Shown here piece by piece: positions 34,173-46,330 of a stretch of DNA of 64,000 bases. The first letter of the stretch is position 1, and each line of letters opens with the position of its first letter. Source of the stretch: Triticum aestivum (lineage: Eukaryota > Streptophyta > Magnoliopsida > Poales > Poaceae); contig NC_057795.1 of assembly GCF_018294505.1 (NCBI RefSeq), forward strand, positions 520,939,512-521,003,511, written 5' to 3'. The position numbers were made by a program, and so were the translations under genes. Below the pieces are notes generated by a model. That model saw only the letters and a list, made by a program, of their open reading frames with translations, made no database searches and was not told the origin of the DNA.

Positions 34173-34760
34173 TAGACGCCACCACTCTACCCACCGAAGA
34201 AGAAGAAGGGATGGACTCAAAGCTGCTGAAGCTTTGCCTCTCTTTCGACATCCAAGCCAAGAGGAATAAACATGAGCAGTCGCTGGAGAGATAAAAGAAG
34301 CAAAAAATATATAAAAGAAGAATAGAAAATAGAAGCCGAACACGAGAGAAAATAGAATAGAGACAAAGCAAGAAGAAGATGAACAGTGAAGGGAAGTCGT
34401 GGAATAGAGTACGTAATAGACAGGGGATGTAGGACATGTAACAGGTAGACTGACGTATAACAGGGGTCTGCATATGTACATGTATAAAATAAACATGTAT
34501 ATTTTCCTCTATTTATATAGTTAAAGATTTTTCAACCATTTCCAATAATTTTCATTCAAAACATGTGAACGGATCACGACACAGATCAACGGCGGTAGGA
34601 GTTTGCGCAGGTACGTGCCTCCGCACCTGCGTGCCCCTACAAATTTCTGACTTCCACCAAGTTAGCATCGATGAACTTTTCCCTATTCAGTCATATGGCT
34701 CTTAATTTATACTGCCATTTGTTAGTAGTTAGGATGAACAACCATTTATTTTCTAGCTTA
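34173..34760. other. Unassigned stretch
   Basis: A purine-rich run (34,190-34,400) and AT-rich sequence. The - strand readings of about 105-117 codons are Ser/Phe-rich shadows of the purine tract. A short imperfect palindrome, GCGCAGGTACGTGCCTCCGC, lies near 34,602. I see no gene. Confidence 0.4.
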
Positions 34761-34769
34761 GACTGAGAT

Positions 34770-35335
34770 GATGTTGAAACTGTGTGTGGCAAGGTTGCCG
34801 CTAATGAGAAGTGGTTCACACCTTATGACGTTTACAACCAAACAACGTGTAATTCGTTTAACAATTGCGACTCGGGTAAATAAACACCATGGTAAAAATT
34901 GCTTCAATGATGCAACTAGCCTACATGGGGGCAACACAACTACATGAGATGTTTTTTTTGTGTATTTTCTTAAACACACACAAGTTGACATTGCGCGGGC
35001 CTTCGACGGTGTATATTGGCCTTTTTTGCTTGAGAGATTGCAACATCGATTTTGGGAGCCTCTGAAGGGACTGGATTTCGAGCTCACTGTCTACCGCTTC
35101 CACTAGGGTTTTGATCAATACATACCCCCCCATCGACCACACTTGTGGCCTACGGCAGGCGGTCCGATATCGCCTATGCTCTTCACCATCGTCATCGACG
35201 TTCTCAACTCGATGCTACCCCTCGCTGTTGACCTAAGCCTACTCCAATGCCTCATCTCCAGGCACACTAGTTTGAGCATTTCTCTCTACGTGGATGACAT
35301 CATCATATTTTGCCGCCTCAACCACCATGACATAT
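34770..35335 (+). pseudogene. LINE (non-LTR) reverse-transcriptase fragment
   Basis: In-order RT motifs of a plant LINE: VDIARAFDGVYWPFLLERLQ (family D..KAFD.V.W), LRQ then GGPISPMLFTIVIDVLN (family RQGDPLSP.LF), and SLYVDDIIIFC (family YADD box, here YVDD). A frameshift lies in the RQG block near 35,157 and a stop near 35,105. Weak similarity extends upstream to about 34,770. It is cut by C's LTR at CATAT (35,331-35,335). The rest would lie beyond C and its nested insertions. The intact protein would perform target-primed reverse transcription. Confidence 0.8.
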
Positions 35336-36997
35336 TGATGTCTACTATACAACTTGTTCTTGTAGACTCGTGTTGGGCCTCCAAGCGTAGAGCTTTGTAG
35401 GACAGTAGAAAATTTCCCTCAAGTGGATGACCTAAGGTTTATCAATCTGTGGGAGGTGTAGGATGAAGATGGTATCTCTCGAACAACCCGGCAACCAAAT
35501 AACAAAGAGTCTCTTGTGTCCCCATCACACCAAATACAATGGTAATTTGTATAGGTACACTAGTTCAGGAACAGATGGTGATGCAAGTGTAGTAATGATA
35601 GTAGATATTGATTTTTGTAATAGGAACAATAAAAAATAGCAAGGTAGCAATTGATAAAATGGAGCACAAATGGTATTGCAATGCTTGAAAATGACGCCTA
35701 GGATCCCTACTTTGGCTAGTGCAATCTCTCAACAATGCTAATATAATTGGATCATATAACCATCCCTCAACGTGCAATGAAGAATCACTCCAAAGTTCTT
35801 ATCTAGCAGAGAACATAAGAAGAAATTGTTTGTAGGGTACGAAACCACCTCAAAGCTATTCTTTCTGATCAATCTATCCTAGAGTTCGTGCTAAAATAAC
35901 ACCAAGCTATTCTTTCCGATCGATCTAACCAAGAGTTTGTACTACAATAACACCATATGATACACATCAACCAACTCTAATGTTACCTAGATACTCCAAT
36001 GTCACCACGAGTATCGGTGAGTTGATTATATGATATGCATAAAACAATTTCAGATTCATAATACCCAATCCAACACAAAGAACCTCAAAGAGTGCCCCAA
36101 GATTTCTACTGGAGAAACAAAGACGAGAACGTGCATCAACCCCTATGCATAGATTACCCCAATATCACCTCAGGAATCCGTGAGTTGAGTACCAAAACAC
36201 ATATCAAGTGAATCAATATGATACCCCATTGTCACCACAGGTATTCATAGCAAGACATACATCAAGTGTTCTCAAATCCATAAAAGTATTCAATCCGATA
36301 AAACAAAATCTCAAAGGGAAAACTCAATTCACAACAAGATAGAGAGAGGAAAACACCATATGATCCAAATATATTAACAAAGCCAGCGATATATCAAGAT
36401 CGTGCCATCTCAAGAACACGAGAGGGAGAGACTAAACACATAGCTACCAATACAAACCCTCAGCCCGGAGGGTCGACTACTCCCTCCTCATGATGGTGGT
36501 TGCCGGGATGATGAAGATGGCCACCGGTGATGATTTCCCCCTCCGGCAGAGTGCCAGAACGAGGTCTAGATTGGTTTTTCTTGGCTACAGAGGCATGCGG
36601 CGGTGGAACTTCTAATCTAGGGTTCTTTCTGGGGGTTTTTGGTATTTATAGGATTTTTCAGAGTTGGGATCACGCGAAGATGGGCCACGAGGTGAGCACA
36701 ACCCACTGGGGCGCGCCTGGGCCCCCTGGCGCGCCCCGGTATCTTGTGCCCTACTCCTTCACCTTCTAGTCCTTCCATGAAGCTTCGGGGGTCTCTTTTG
36801 TTCCAAAAAAAACGTCAAAAAGTTTCAACTCATTTGGAGAACTTTAATTTCTGCACAAAAAAACAACACCACGGTAGTTCTGCTGAAAACAATGTCAGTC
36901 CAGGTTAGTTCCATGCAAATCATACCAAAACCATATAAAATTGTTGTAAACATGGCATGAATACTTCATAGATTGTAGATACGTTGGAGATGTATCA
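35336..36997 (-). repeat. C: complete 3' LTR (1,662 bp)
   Basis: + strand TGATGTCTACTATACAACTTG to GTTGGAGATGTATCA. The first 655 bases match 40,915-41,569. The last part matches B's LTR (ACAACACCACGGTAGTTCTGCTGAAAAC, TACTTCATA..TTGTAGATACG). Confidence 0.85.
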
Positions 36998-38519
36998 GCA
37001 TCCCCAAGCTTAATTCCTACTCGTCCTCGAGTAGGTAGATGATAAAAGAAATAATTTATGAAGTGTGAATGCTAGCAAAGTGCATAAGTTTGATCAATGA
37101 TAATTTCAATCACTTTTCCTAGCATCATAACATAAACACTTTTTCATAAAACTCACCATGACAAAGTAGCAACCAATTGACATGTTAAGGTTCAAACAAT
37201 GAATTCTCTTGAAACTCAACAACCTATATTTTTAGTCTCCAAACAATTACAATACAACTTATTTAACAGAGTCTAAGTAAGAGCTCCGCATACTCAATCA
37301 TCATATAGTATTCCATGATTGCTACTAATCAAAGCATATTCTTAGAACAAATGGCATCCATCGAACACAGCAAAAGATAGGAGCTTAATATTTTGCCTCC
37401 CAACTCATTTGTCATAGAGATAATTGTCAACAATAATAAATCATGATCAAATATATTTGACTGTTCATATGTGCCTAGATCTTTCCCCACCACATGATGC
37501 TTGCCACTTAGATAATAATTGAGGTTGAAATGGGAATGCATACTATTGAATCTTCCATACAAGTAAATACTGAAAAGTAAAAGATAGGCCCTTCACAGAG
37601 GGAGGCAGAGGTTGTCATGCACTTTTAATTTGGATGTCCAAGCTCTTAATGCAAGGAACGTCACGTTATATTGCCCCTTATGATAGCAACCTTTATTATG
37701 CAGTCTGTCGCTTTCATTACTTTGCCATCACAAGTTCGTACAACGCTCAATTTTCCCTTACAATAAAAGATCAAACATATTTAGGAGCAATTTTATTGCT
37801 TTATGCACCGATGACAACTTGCTTGAAGGATCTTATTCAGTCCATAGGTACGTATGGTGGACACTCATGGCAAGAAACTGGGTTTAAGGGTTTTTGGATG
37901 CACAAGTAGTATTTCTACTTAGTACGAATTTTTTGCTAGCAAAAGATCCTAAGCAAACACCACATGTTGGAGGATCCGTCACAATATAACTTCTATGCAA
38001 ATATACCCAACCATAACTCATTACGTTGTCTTCCTTGTCCAACTTCAACTAATTTGCTCAAGTTTGAAAGTAATTAATGGGTATTCACAATCATAGAAGA
38101 TGTCCAAGATAATATATTTGAATGTGAAAGTTCTCTTACTTCTACTAATCATTCATGTATTGCTTGTATCACCAATATTGTGATTGTCAAGCTTCAAAAT
38201 ATTTCACTTTCTAAACTCAATGTGAAGCTACCACTAGGCATGATATAATTTCAACTTGATGATATTCCATTCATTAAACAATTTACTCATAGGATATAAG
38301 TGAAGCACAAGAGTAAATGACAAGCTACTCCAAAAAAGATATAAGTGAAGATCAAGCGAGTAGTTAAGTAAATAGGTAGCTAATTGTGGACTCTCTCTTA
38401 TTTAAAAACTTACATATTTAAGTATTTTATTAAAACATCAAGAAAAACAAAATTCAATGGCATGCCAAAAATAGCACAACTCATGTGAAGAAGCAAAAAC
38501 TTAGTCTCAACCAATACTA

Positions 38520-39900
38520 ACCGATAATTGTTGAAGAAGAAAGGTGGGATGCCTACCGGGGCATCCCCAAGCTTAGATGCTTGAGACTTTTTGAAATATT
38601 AACTTGGGATGCCTTGGTCATCCCCAAGCTTGAGCTTTTGTGTCTCCCTGATTCCTTTTACATCTCGGGTTCCCTAAATCTCAAAAACTTCATCCACACA
38701 AAACTCAACAAGAACTTGTGAGATAAGTTGGTATAAATAAATGCAAAACCTTATCATTCTCTACTGTAGCAAATCACTAAAATTATTATTTAACATTACG
38801 TACTAAATGCCTCTGCATATTTAATACACCTATCCTCAAATAGAATCATTAAACAAGCATACAATGCAAACATAACAGCAATCTGACTAAACAGGACAGT
38901 CCGTAAAGGATACAAGAGGATCCATACTTGCCTAACTAAAAAAATTCTGAAAATTTACCACATTGAAGAAAATTTTATCACAGATTATTGTGCAAAAAGT
39001 TTCAACATTTTATCACATTCTGACTTTTCTAGAGAATTTTTGCAACAACGATAAACTTTTTGTTTTGAAACAACAACTCGTATACTTGCAAAATAAGCAT
39101 GGCAAGGCTATACTTGACATTTTTATTGAAGTAAAATATGCAAAACTTTATTATAGATAGAAGCAAGCAAATACTAACAAAATAAAATGACGCTCCAAGC
39201 AAAACATATATCATGTGATGAATGAAAATATAGCCTCAAGTAAGGTTACTGATAATGTTGGAGACGAAAGAGGGGATGCCTTCCGCGGCATCCCCAAACT
39301 TAGTTGCTTGGATCTTCCTTGAATATTACCTTGGGGTTGCCTTAGGCATCCCCATGCTTAGGGTCTTGTCACTCCTTATTCTCCTCATATAGACATCTCA
39401 CCCAAAACTTGAAAACTTGAATCACACAAAACTTAATGGAACTTCGTGAGATAGGTAAGTATGATAAAGAGCAAACCAATTCACTTTGGTCCTGTCAAAG
39501 ACAAGATTCATAATTTCTTCCAACCATTTATTACTGTAGCATATCATTTCCACAATTAATATTAAGCAATATAAGCCATAGAAATTAGGAAACAAGCAAA
39601 CTATGCATTTAAAACAGAATCTGTCAAAAATAGAACAGTCTGAAGTAATCTGTACTCCAACCATACTTCTGTAACTCAAACAATTCTGAAAAATTATGAC
39701 AACATAGAGAATTTGTATATCTATCACCTGTAAAAAAATTAGATCAAAATCACGTACCGGTGAATTTTCCAAATTCCTGGACTAAGTGCAAAAGTTTCTG
39801 TTTTTGCACAGAATCAAGTCAACTATCATCCACACTATCCCGAAGGCTTTACTTGGCACTTTATTGAAACAAAAGCAATAAAACATGATTAATACATTAT
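38520..39900. repeat. Two diverged GCATCCCCAAGCTT blocks in C
   Basis: Each has GGCATCCCCAA.CTTAG, CTTGGG.TGCCTT, a second CATCCCCA.GCTT, CACACAAAACT and ACAGTC.G. Here the order on + is b-a-ORF, whereas B has a-ORF-b, so one element has rearranged. Confidence 0.65.
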
Positions 39901-39978
39901 CTTAATCATGTGAAAACACAAAAACAGTAGGTAAAAGTGTTGGGTTGCCTCCCAACAAGCACTTTTCTTTAATGCCTT

Positions 39979-40789
39979 TTAGCTAGGCATGATGATTTCA
40001 ATGATGCCCGCATAAAACATAATAATTGAAACATGAAAAAGAGCATCATGAATCACATGGAAAGCACATTTAAGCCTAACCCACTTCCTATGTGTAGGGA
40101 TTTTGTGAGCAATTAATTCATGGGAACAAGAATCAACTAGCATAGGAAGGCAAAACATGCATAACTTCAAAACTTTCAACACATAGAGAGGAAACTTGAT
40201 ATTATTGAAATATGTAAAACCATATGTTCCTCTCTCATAATAGTTTTCAGTAGCATCATGAATGAATTCAACAATATAGCCATCACATAAAGAATTCTTT
40301 TCATGATCCACATGCTTAAAAAATTTATTACTCTCCACATAAGCAAATTTATTCTCATCAATAGTAGTAGGAGGAAACTCAACAAAATAACTATCACATG
40401 ATACTTGATCCACATAATCAATTTGAGCATTAAAATCATGATGACAAGTTTTTCTTGGATATCATTACTCTTTATAGCATCCATGTCATCACCAGAATCA
40501 TCATAAATAGGAGGCATGCAATCATCATAAAAACTTTCTCATCAAAACTTGGGGGACTAAAAATATCATATTCATCAAACATAGCATCCCCAAGCTTATG
40601 GCTTTGCATATCATTAGCATCATTAAAAGAGTTCATACCAACAACATTCGAATCATGCTCATCATTCAAAGATTTTTTGTCAAACATTTTATAGAATTCT
40701 TCTTCTATCAACTGAGCACAATTTTCCTTTCCATCATTTTCATGAAAGAAATTATAAAGATGAATAATGTGAGACCACCTCAATTCCAT
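39979..40789 (-). pseudogene. ORF of unknown function in the gag position of C
   Basis: It begins 126 bases inside the element, next to the PBS, with MELRWSHIIHLYNFFHENDG. It continues acidic (EEEFYKMFDKKSLNDEHDSN, DEYDIFSPPSFDEK), shifts frame near 40,500 (PPIYDDSGDDMDAIKSNDIQ) and again near 40,415, then reads FAYVESNKFFKHVDHEKNS, LCDGYIVEFIHDATENYY and KFPLYVLKVLKLCMF. It has no zinc knuckle or capsid signature that I can see. B carries a decayed copy with the same FAYVES / DHEKN.LCDGYI core. It may be a family-specific protein replacing gag. Function unknown. Confidence 0.5.
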
Positions 40790-40884
40790 TTTTTGTATTT
40801 TTCTTTTTATAAACCAAATTAGTGATAAAACAAGAAACTAAAAGATTCAATTGCAAGATCTAAAAATATACCTTCATGCACTCA

Positions 40885-40904
40885 CCTCCCCGGCAATGGC
40901 GCCA
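40885..40904 (-). other. Primer-binding site of C
   Basis: The reverse strand reads TGGCGCCATTGCCGGGGAGG, the Asp-tRNA-type PBS of Athila-like elements, ten bases inside the LTR. It matches the PBS of B. Confidence 0.8.
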
Positions 40905-40914
40905 GAAAAGAGCT

Positions 40915-41569
40915 TCATGTCTACTACACAACTTGTTCTTGTAGACTCGTGTTGGGCCTCCAAGCGCAGAGTTTTGTAGGACAGTAGCAAATTTCCCTCT
41001 AGTGGATGACCTAAGGTTTATCAATCCGTGGGAGGTCTAGGATGAAGATGGTATCTCTCAGACAACCCTACAACCAAATAACAAAGAGTCTCTTGTGTCC
41101 CCAACACACCAAATACAATGGTAATTTGTATAGGTGCACTAGTTCAGCGAAGAGATGGTGATACAAGTGTAGTAATTATAGTATATATTGATTTATGTAA
41201 TAGGAACAATAAAAAACAGCAAGGTAGTAATTGATAAAATGGAGCACAAACAGTATCACAATGCTTGAAAATGAGGCCTAGGGTCCGTACTTTCGCTAGT
41301 GCAATCTCCCAACAATGCTAACATAATTGGATCATATAACCATCCCTCAACGTGCGGTGAAGAATCACTCCAAAGTTCTTATCTAGCGGAGACATAAGAA
41401 GAAATTGTTTGTAGTGTACGAAACCACTCCAAAGCTATTCTTTCCCATCAATCTATCCTACATTTCATACTATAATAACACCAAGCTATTATTTCTGATC
41501 GATCTAACAAAGAGATCATACTAAAATAACACCATATGATACACATCAACCAACTCTAATGTCACCTAG
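40915..41569 (-). repeat. C: truncated 5' LTR
   Basis: TCATGTCTACTACACAAC (TGATG changed to TCATG) to ...AATGTCACCTAG. It is colinear with 35,336-35,990 and cut by G2. The flank CCTAG (41,565-41,569) is the expected target duplication of G2. Confidence 0.85.
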
Positions 41570-42454
41570 TGCCGGTGCAACAGACCCAGGGCCTGTTGAC
41601 TTGACTGTGCACAGGCACAAGATCAAGATTGGAACACCAGAGCAAGAGACCAAGAGACTCAAAGAACCAACTAACTGATCAGAAGGAACCAAGACTGAGG
41701 CAGAAGGACCAGATGTTATCAAGAGAGAGGCCTCCATTGCCGGGCAGGCGAGTCCGGCAAGGGGTGACGCCACCCCCAAAAGATGAGGACCAAGGAATCT
41801 CAGCAGGGCCTGCCGAGACTCACGGAGACCAGATCATCACACCGACTACCCTACCACGACCCACATCGCCGATCAGTGTGGTGTCAAGACGCATGATGAT
41901 TAAGTGGCAGCCATTCGCCACATGGCGACTACTTCCTACCAAGTGAACCCACAGATGACACTCGTCCAATGCCGTGTCAACCAAGCAGGTGTGGAGCTGG
42001 CGAATTAGCCCAACAGGCTTGTCGGGCAACCAACGGCGTGCCACTATGCGGCGCATTAAATGCATGCTGTCAGCCTGCAGAGTTAGGTATGATAGCAATG
42101 TTTGCTATCATATCAGTGTCCAATGATTAATTTGCCACTGTGGTAACCCCTTGATCTATAAAAGGAGGCCCATGGCAACAACTCGAGAGGTTAGAAGTTT
42201 AGACCACTCACACCCCCATACGTGCGTAGTCGCTGCTGCCCCGAAGCAACCCTTGCCGGGCAAGTGTGTTATGCACCACCACCACCTTGTGTAGTATTTT
42301 ACGCCTCGTGGCGGCCCGAACCTGGGTAAAACTGCCTGTGCGATCCCTATCGTTCTACCTTACGTTGGTCTGCTCTTTGTACAACACGACTCCCCCCTGC
42401 CGAACCAGCAAGGGGCCGCCCTGGCCCCATAGGTGTCCATGGTTTCCGGCGACA
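41570..42454 (+). repeat. G2: 5' LTR (885 bp)
   Basis: TGCCGGTGCAACAG to TTTCCGGCGACA. It contains CTATAAAAGGAGGCCCATGG (42,156) and the CTGCCGAACCAGCAAGGGGC...CCCATAGGTGTCC block shared with G1's LTR. TCTTTGGCACGCCGGG, at the expected PBS place, follows directly. Confidence 0.8.
42156..42165 (+). promoter_or_regulatory. TATA box of the G2 LTR
   Basis: CTATAAAAGG in a block conserved with G1 (5,181). It is the likely core promoter for the G2 genomic RNA. Confidence 0.6.
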
Positions 42455-42539
42455 TCTTTGGCACGCCGGGTAGAGGGATCGCTTGCGCGAACCTGAAGAC
42501 ATAAGCAACACGTCATCTTCATCACCATCTACATCATCG

Positions 42540-44149
42540 ATGGCACCATCGACCATGGCGCCCAAGAATAAATCAGCTCCTTCAGCTCATCCATCCACCT
42601 CGAAGGCTCCGCTACCCGCGGCCTCATATGTTGTGGGGGGTAAAGAGACGCACGAGGGAGCGAATGTTGCAGGGGATGTGGCAGGAGCAGGCGGCACCAC
42701 CACCATCCCCCTCATGGCCGACGCGCGAGCAGAATATGCTAGAGGAGAGCGACATCAGCAATACCCCTATGGCCGTGCTCTGCCCGTTGATGGGCGCAAC
42801 CTCAGCGATGGCACTCAGTCAGGGGTGAGCCACCGCCCTACAGCCGTCCTCGTCGCAGGCACGACTGCTGCGCGTGCACTCTCCCAGGGCGGATTGACCA
42901 AACCGGTGCGTCCAATGGACCTGATGGCCCTCGGGCACCTCCGCCTCACCACCTTGTCGCCCAGGTGGTTGCACCGCAACAGCGGGGGCGCAGTGTTGCC
43001 GCTGCTGGATCCACCAGGAGCCGAGCAATGACACGATCAACTTCATCATCATCTATGCCGAGCACAGCCTCAGAGGCCATGGCGAGGGCTCAACTGCTGC
43101 TGAGGTTTCCACCAGCGGCCGAGCAGATGGACGAATGATGTGCCACCATCCAAAGTCTGCTCGGTTTCGCCGAAGCCAAGGGTCACGACGAGCCGCCCCG
43201 CCATGACCTCCCCAAGCAACTGCAACATCCCATGCCATTGCCCGCACGGGGGGAGCCATCCCCATGGTGCAATCCCCACCACGGCAGCTAGCACAGGCAT
43301 GACCAAATCAAGACCTTGATGATGCCTCGATGGCCTCTTCTGACCCTCAAGCACGTCCGGGGCAACGGCGAACCCCGGAAGATGGGAGGAGAGGAAACAT
43401 GTGCATCGTCGAGCAACACCGCAGCAACATCCTTCGAGCCGACGGGCGCGGCGGACCCGAAATCGACGAGCCCACTCTTGATGCTAACGGGCTCCTGCCC
43501 TTCAAAGTTGGTAGTCCTACCTTCACTCATGAGCTACGGCAAGTCTGTTGGCTGTACGTTTGCATGTTCAAGCTAGAGATACCTGAGAAGTACGACGGAA
43601 GGCTGAACCCAATAGAGTTCCTGAGCATCTACACCATCACTGTTCAAGGTGCCGGGGGAAGAAATGAGAAGGTGTTCGCCAATTACTTCCTGTTGGCACT
43701 CAAATCCAACGTGAGGTCTTGGTTGATGCACATGTTGGAGAACTCCATTTCTTCGTGGGCAGACCTGTGCCACGAGTTCATCGGTGCTTTCACCGGAGCC
43801 ACCAAGAGTAGGGCCACCCTAGCGATCTGCAACTTCTCCAACAGAAGGAAGGAGAAACCCGTCGTAGGTATTTGCAGAGGTTTAGTAAAGTTCATAGGAA
43901 TATTCCAAATATCCATCCAGCAGCCGTAATAGCTGCCTTCCAGTCCAATGCGCACAACCGCTGAATCCGTGCCAAGATGAACGTGTGGTTTCCCAAGACT
44001 ATGAAGGAGCTGTACACCCTAGCAGATAAGTGTGCCCGGATGGAGGAAGGGAGGAAATGTCCTAGAGAAGAAGATTGCATTGATGTTGATTCAGAGGATG
44101 ATGATGGATCCACCAGTCAGAAGAAGGCTAAGAAGTGCAGTAAAAAGTG
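42540..44149 (+). pseudogene. G2 gag
   Basis: The capsid precursor. The likely start ATG at 42,540 reads MAPSTMAPKNKSAPSAHPST in an ORF to 43,031. Frameshifts follow near 43,030-43,330. The retrotransposon-gag domain is at 43,560-43,870 (YDGRLNPIEFLSIYTI, NYFLLALKSNVRSWLMHML, WADLCHEFIGAF). Another frameshift is near 43,880, then KTMKELYTLADKCARMEEGR and an acidic DVDSEDDDG stretch to a stop at 44,147-44,149. Gag would form the cytoplasmic virus-like particle. The breaks make it a pseudogene. Confidence 0.75.
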
Positions 44150-44162
44150 AAGGGATAAAGAA

Positions 44163-45473
44163 GTGTTGACTGTTGAAGGTTCAGGCACCCCTAGTACCGG
44201 CAAGATCGCCAAGGCTGAGGCCCCCGGCAAGGAGGTTGCCGCGTGCACCGATTGCTGGGAAGCTGCAGCTACCGAGAAAGCCGGGAAGGGCGATGGGCCA
44301 TATTGCAAGATACACCAGACCAAGGGCCATGACCTTCAGGAGTGCTATCAGGTTGAGCAATTGGTCAAGAGACAGAGAGAAGAATATGAGAGGCGTGATA
44401 AGGAAAAGGGTCAGAATGTCACTGACGGTAAGGGCCGAGGCGATGGAGCAAATCACCCCGGCAAGCCCTTTCAGAATAAAGGAAACCCTGCCGGAGGCCA
44501 AGAGAAAGAAGTCTCTGATGATGAGAGTGATAAGGGGAATGAAGAGGAAACCAGTGAGAAGGAGTTTCAGAAGGCGAAGGACGCCCTGTGCGTTGATGGG
44601 GGTGCATCTTTGCACGCCTCCCATCGCCAACTCAAGTGGTGGGCACGGGAAGTCAATGCCGTGGAACCAGCGCTAGAGGCCCGGAAGCCACTCAAGTGGT
44701 CCCGTACACCCATCATCTTCGATGAGGAGGACCATCCTAGTCGCACCACTGCGGTAGTATGCTTGCCTTTGTTGGTTTCCCCAACAATTTGCAACCTCAA
44801 GGTCAAAATGATGTTGGTGGATGGCGGGGCCAGATTGAATCTGATTTCCCCGACAGTTATCAACAAGCTTCAGATAGCAGAAGAAGAGTTGGAGGTTACA
44901 GGCACGTTTCAAGGAGTCAACCCCGACAGGAGTCATCCTAAAGGGAATATTACGTTACCAGTAACATTTGGGGGAGAGCTTAACTACCGAACTGAGAAGG
45001 TTGTGTTTGACGTAGTTGATCTCCCCCTGCCATACCACGGGATCCTGGGGCGCTGGGCCTTGGCTAAATTCATGGCGGCATCCCACTATGCCTCTAACAC
45101 CCTGAAGATGCCTGGGCCATTGGGAATCCTCACCATCCCATCAGATGAGAAAGATGCCATGACCTGTGTGGACAAGATGTATAGGGAAACGGTTGCGGAA
45201 GAGGCAGCAGCGGCAGTGGTTCCCGCCAAGGAGAGCAAAGGGAAGAAACAGGATTGTAGGACCTCTAGCAAAGAGTCTGGGAAGCGTGCCCCCTCCGAGT
45301 GCACGACACCCGTTTATGACGTGTCGGAGTGTTCCAACAGCAAGAGATCCAAGGTTGCTGCTCTGCAAGTGAAAAGGTCCTGGCAGGGCTGGCTGGCGTT
45401 GATGGTACTTTCACCATCAGTGGCACCCTCGATGACAAATAGGAAAGCGCGCTCGTTGCCTTCCTGGGGGTGA
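44163..45473 (+). pseudogene. G2 gag C-terminus plus aspartic protease
   Basis: One open frame of 436 codons. Around residues 40-60 is a C-x2-H-x4-GH-x4-C finger (YCKIHQTKGHDLQECY), replacing the classical CCHC knuckle. Around residues 215-235 is the protease flap region with MLVDGGARLNLISP; the active site reads DGG rather than DT/SG, a form common in this grass Gypsy lineage. PYHGILGRWALAKFMA marks the second protease motif (usual ILGR). The 3' part (EETVAEEAAAAVVP-like, then KGKKQDCRTSS) is a linker to RT. The next frame (from 45,470) overlaps by four bases. Confidence 0.75.
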
Positions 45474-46300
45474 ATATCGATGTGTTTGCTTGGCAACCAT
45501 CTGATATCCCCGGTGTTCCCAGGGAGGTAATCGAGCACCACCTTGCAATCTGCCCACACGCCAGACCTGTTAAGCAGAAAGTCCAGAAGCAAGCCTTGGA
45601 GAGCCAGCAGTTTATTGCAGAAGAGATCAAGAAGCTTGAATCAGCTGGATTGGTCGGAGGAGTGCTCATCCCACTTGGCTAGCAAACCCAGTGGTGGTCC
45701 AAAAGGCGAACAGGAAATGGGTGCTGTGCATTGACTTCACAGACCTTAACAAGGCTTGCCCAAAAGGCCCGTTCCCCTTGCCGTGTATTGATCAGATAGT
45801 GGATTCCACCTCAGGTTGTTATTTGCTCTAATTTTGGACGCCTATTCTAGGTACCACCAGATCTTCATGTCAAAGGAGGACGAGGAGAAGACATCATTCA
45901 TCACTCCATGCGGTACGTATTGCTTTGTCTGCATGCCGTTCGGATTAAAGAGTGCCGGGTCCACCTTTGCAAGGGCAGTCCAGATTGGTTTTGAACCTCA
46001 GCTGCACAAAAGATTGAGGCTTATATGGATGCCATTGTGGTCAAAACCAAGGATAGAGCAACTCTCATTCAGGATTTGGAGGAGACGTTTGCAAATCTGC
46101 GCAAGATCAACCTGAAGCTAAACCCAGAAAAATGTGTGTTTAGCGTCCCCTCCGGCAAGCTACTTGGATACTTTGTGTCCCACAGGGGGATCGAAGCCAA
46201 TCCCGACAAGATCAAAGCCACCGAGTAGATCCAAGCGCCAAGGATAGTCAAGGATGTGAGGCGCCTGACGGGATGTGTTGCCACGCTAAGAAGATTCATC
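45470..46300 (+). pseudogene. G2 reverse transcriptase (broken)
   Basis: N-terminal FAWQPSDIPGVPREVIEHHL and ESQQFIAEEIKKLESAGL lead into RT. At about 45,672 the frame shifts to ANPVVVQKANRKWVLCIDF and DLNKACPKGPFPLP. At about 45,828 it shifts to LDAYSRYHQIFMSKEDEEKT and PFGLKSAGSTFARAV, and at about 46,010 to AYMDAIVVKTKD. The catalytic box is YMDA, not YxDD, so a metal-binding aspartate is lost. KLNPEKCVFSVPSGKLLGY and the primer-grip region follow to a stop at 46,226-46,228. It would have copied G2 RNA into DNA; it is inactive on three frameshifts and a catalytic change. Confidence 0.85.
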
Positions 46301-46330
46301 TCCTAGTCTGCCAAGCACGCCCTGTCGTTC

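Larger units (their letters stand above)
36998..40914 (-). other. C: internal region
   Basis: Begins GCATCCCCAAGCTTAATTCCT like B. It contains block b (38,520-39,170), block a (39,200-39,900) and an ORF (40,789-39,979 on the -). Apart from that ORF no coding motif is visible on either strand. Confidence 0.65.
35336..41569 (-). mobile_element. C: Athila-like (Sabrina/WHAM-type) Gypsy element, non-autonomous
   Basis: In - orientation: truncated 5' LTR (41,569-40,915), PBS 40,904-40,885, internal 40,914-36,998, and complete 3' LTR (36,997-35,336). It has no gag-pol; one ORF of unknown function lies just inside the PBS. It is inserted in a LINE with likely target duplication CATAT. G2 interrupts its 5' LTR. 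Confidence 0.8.

Noticed and set aside
34143..34496. Two overlapping - strand ORFs (117 and 105 codons), possible membrane protein
   Set aside because: Phe/Ser/Leu-rich translation of a purine-rich + strand tract, in two frames at once. No motif.
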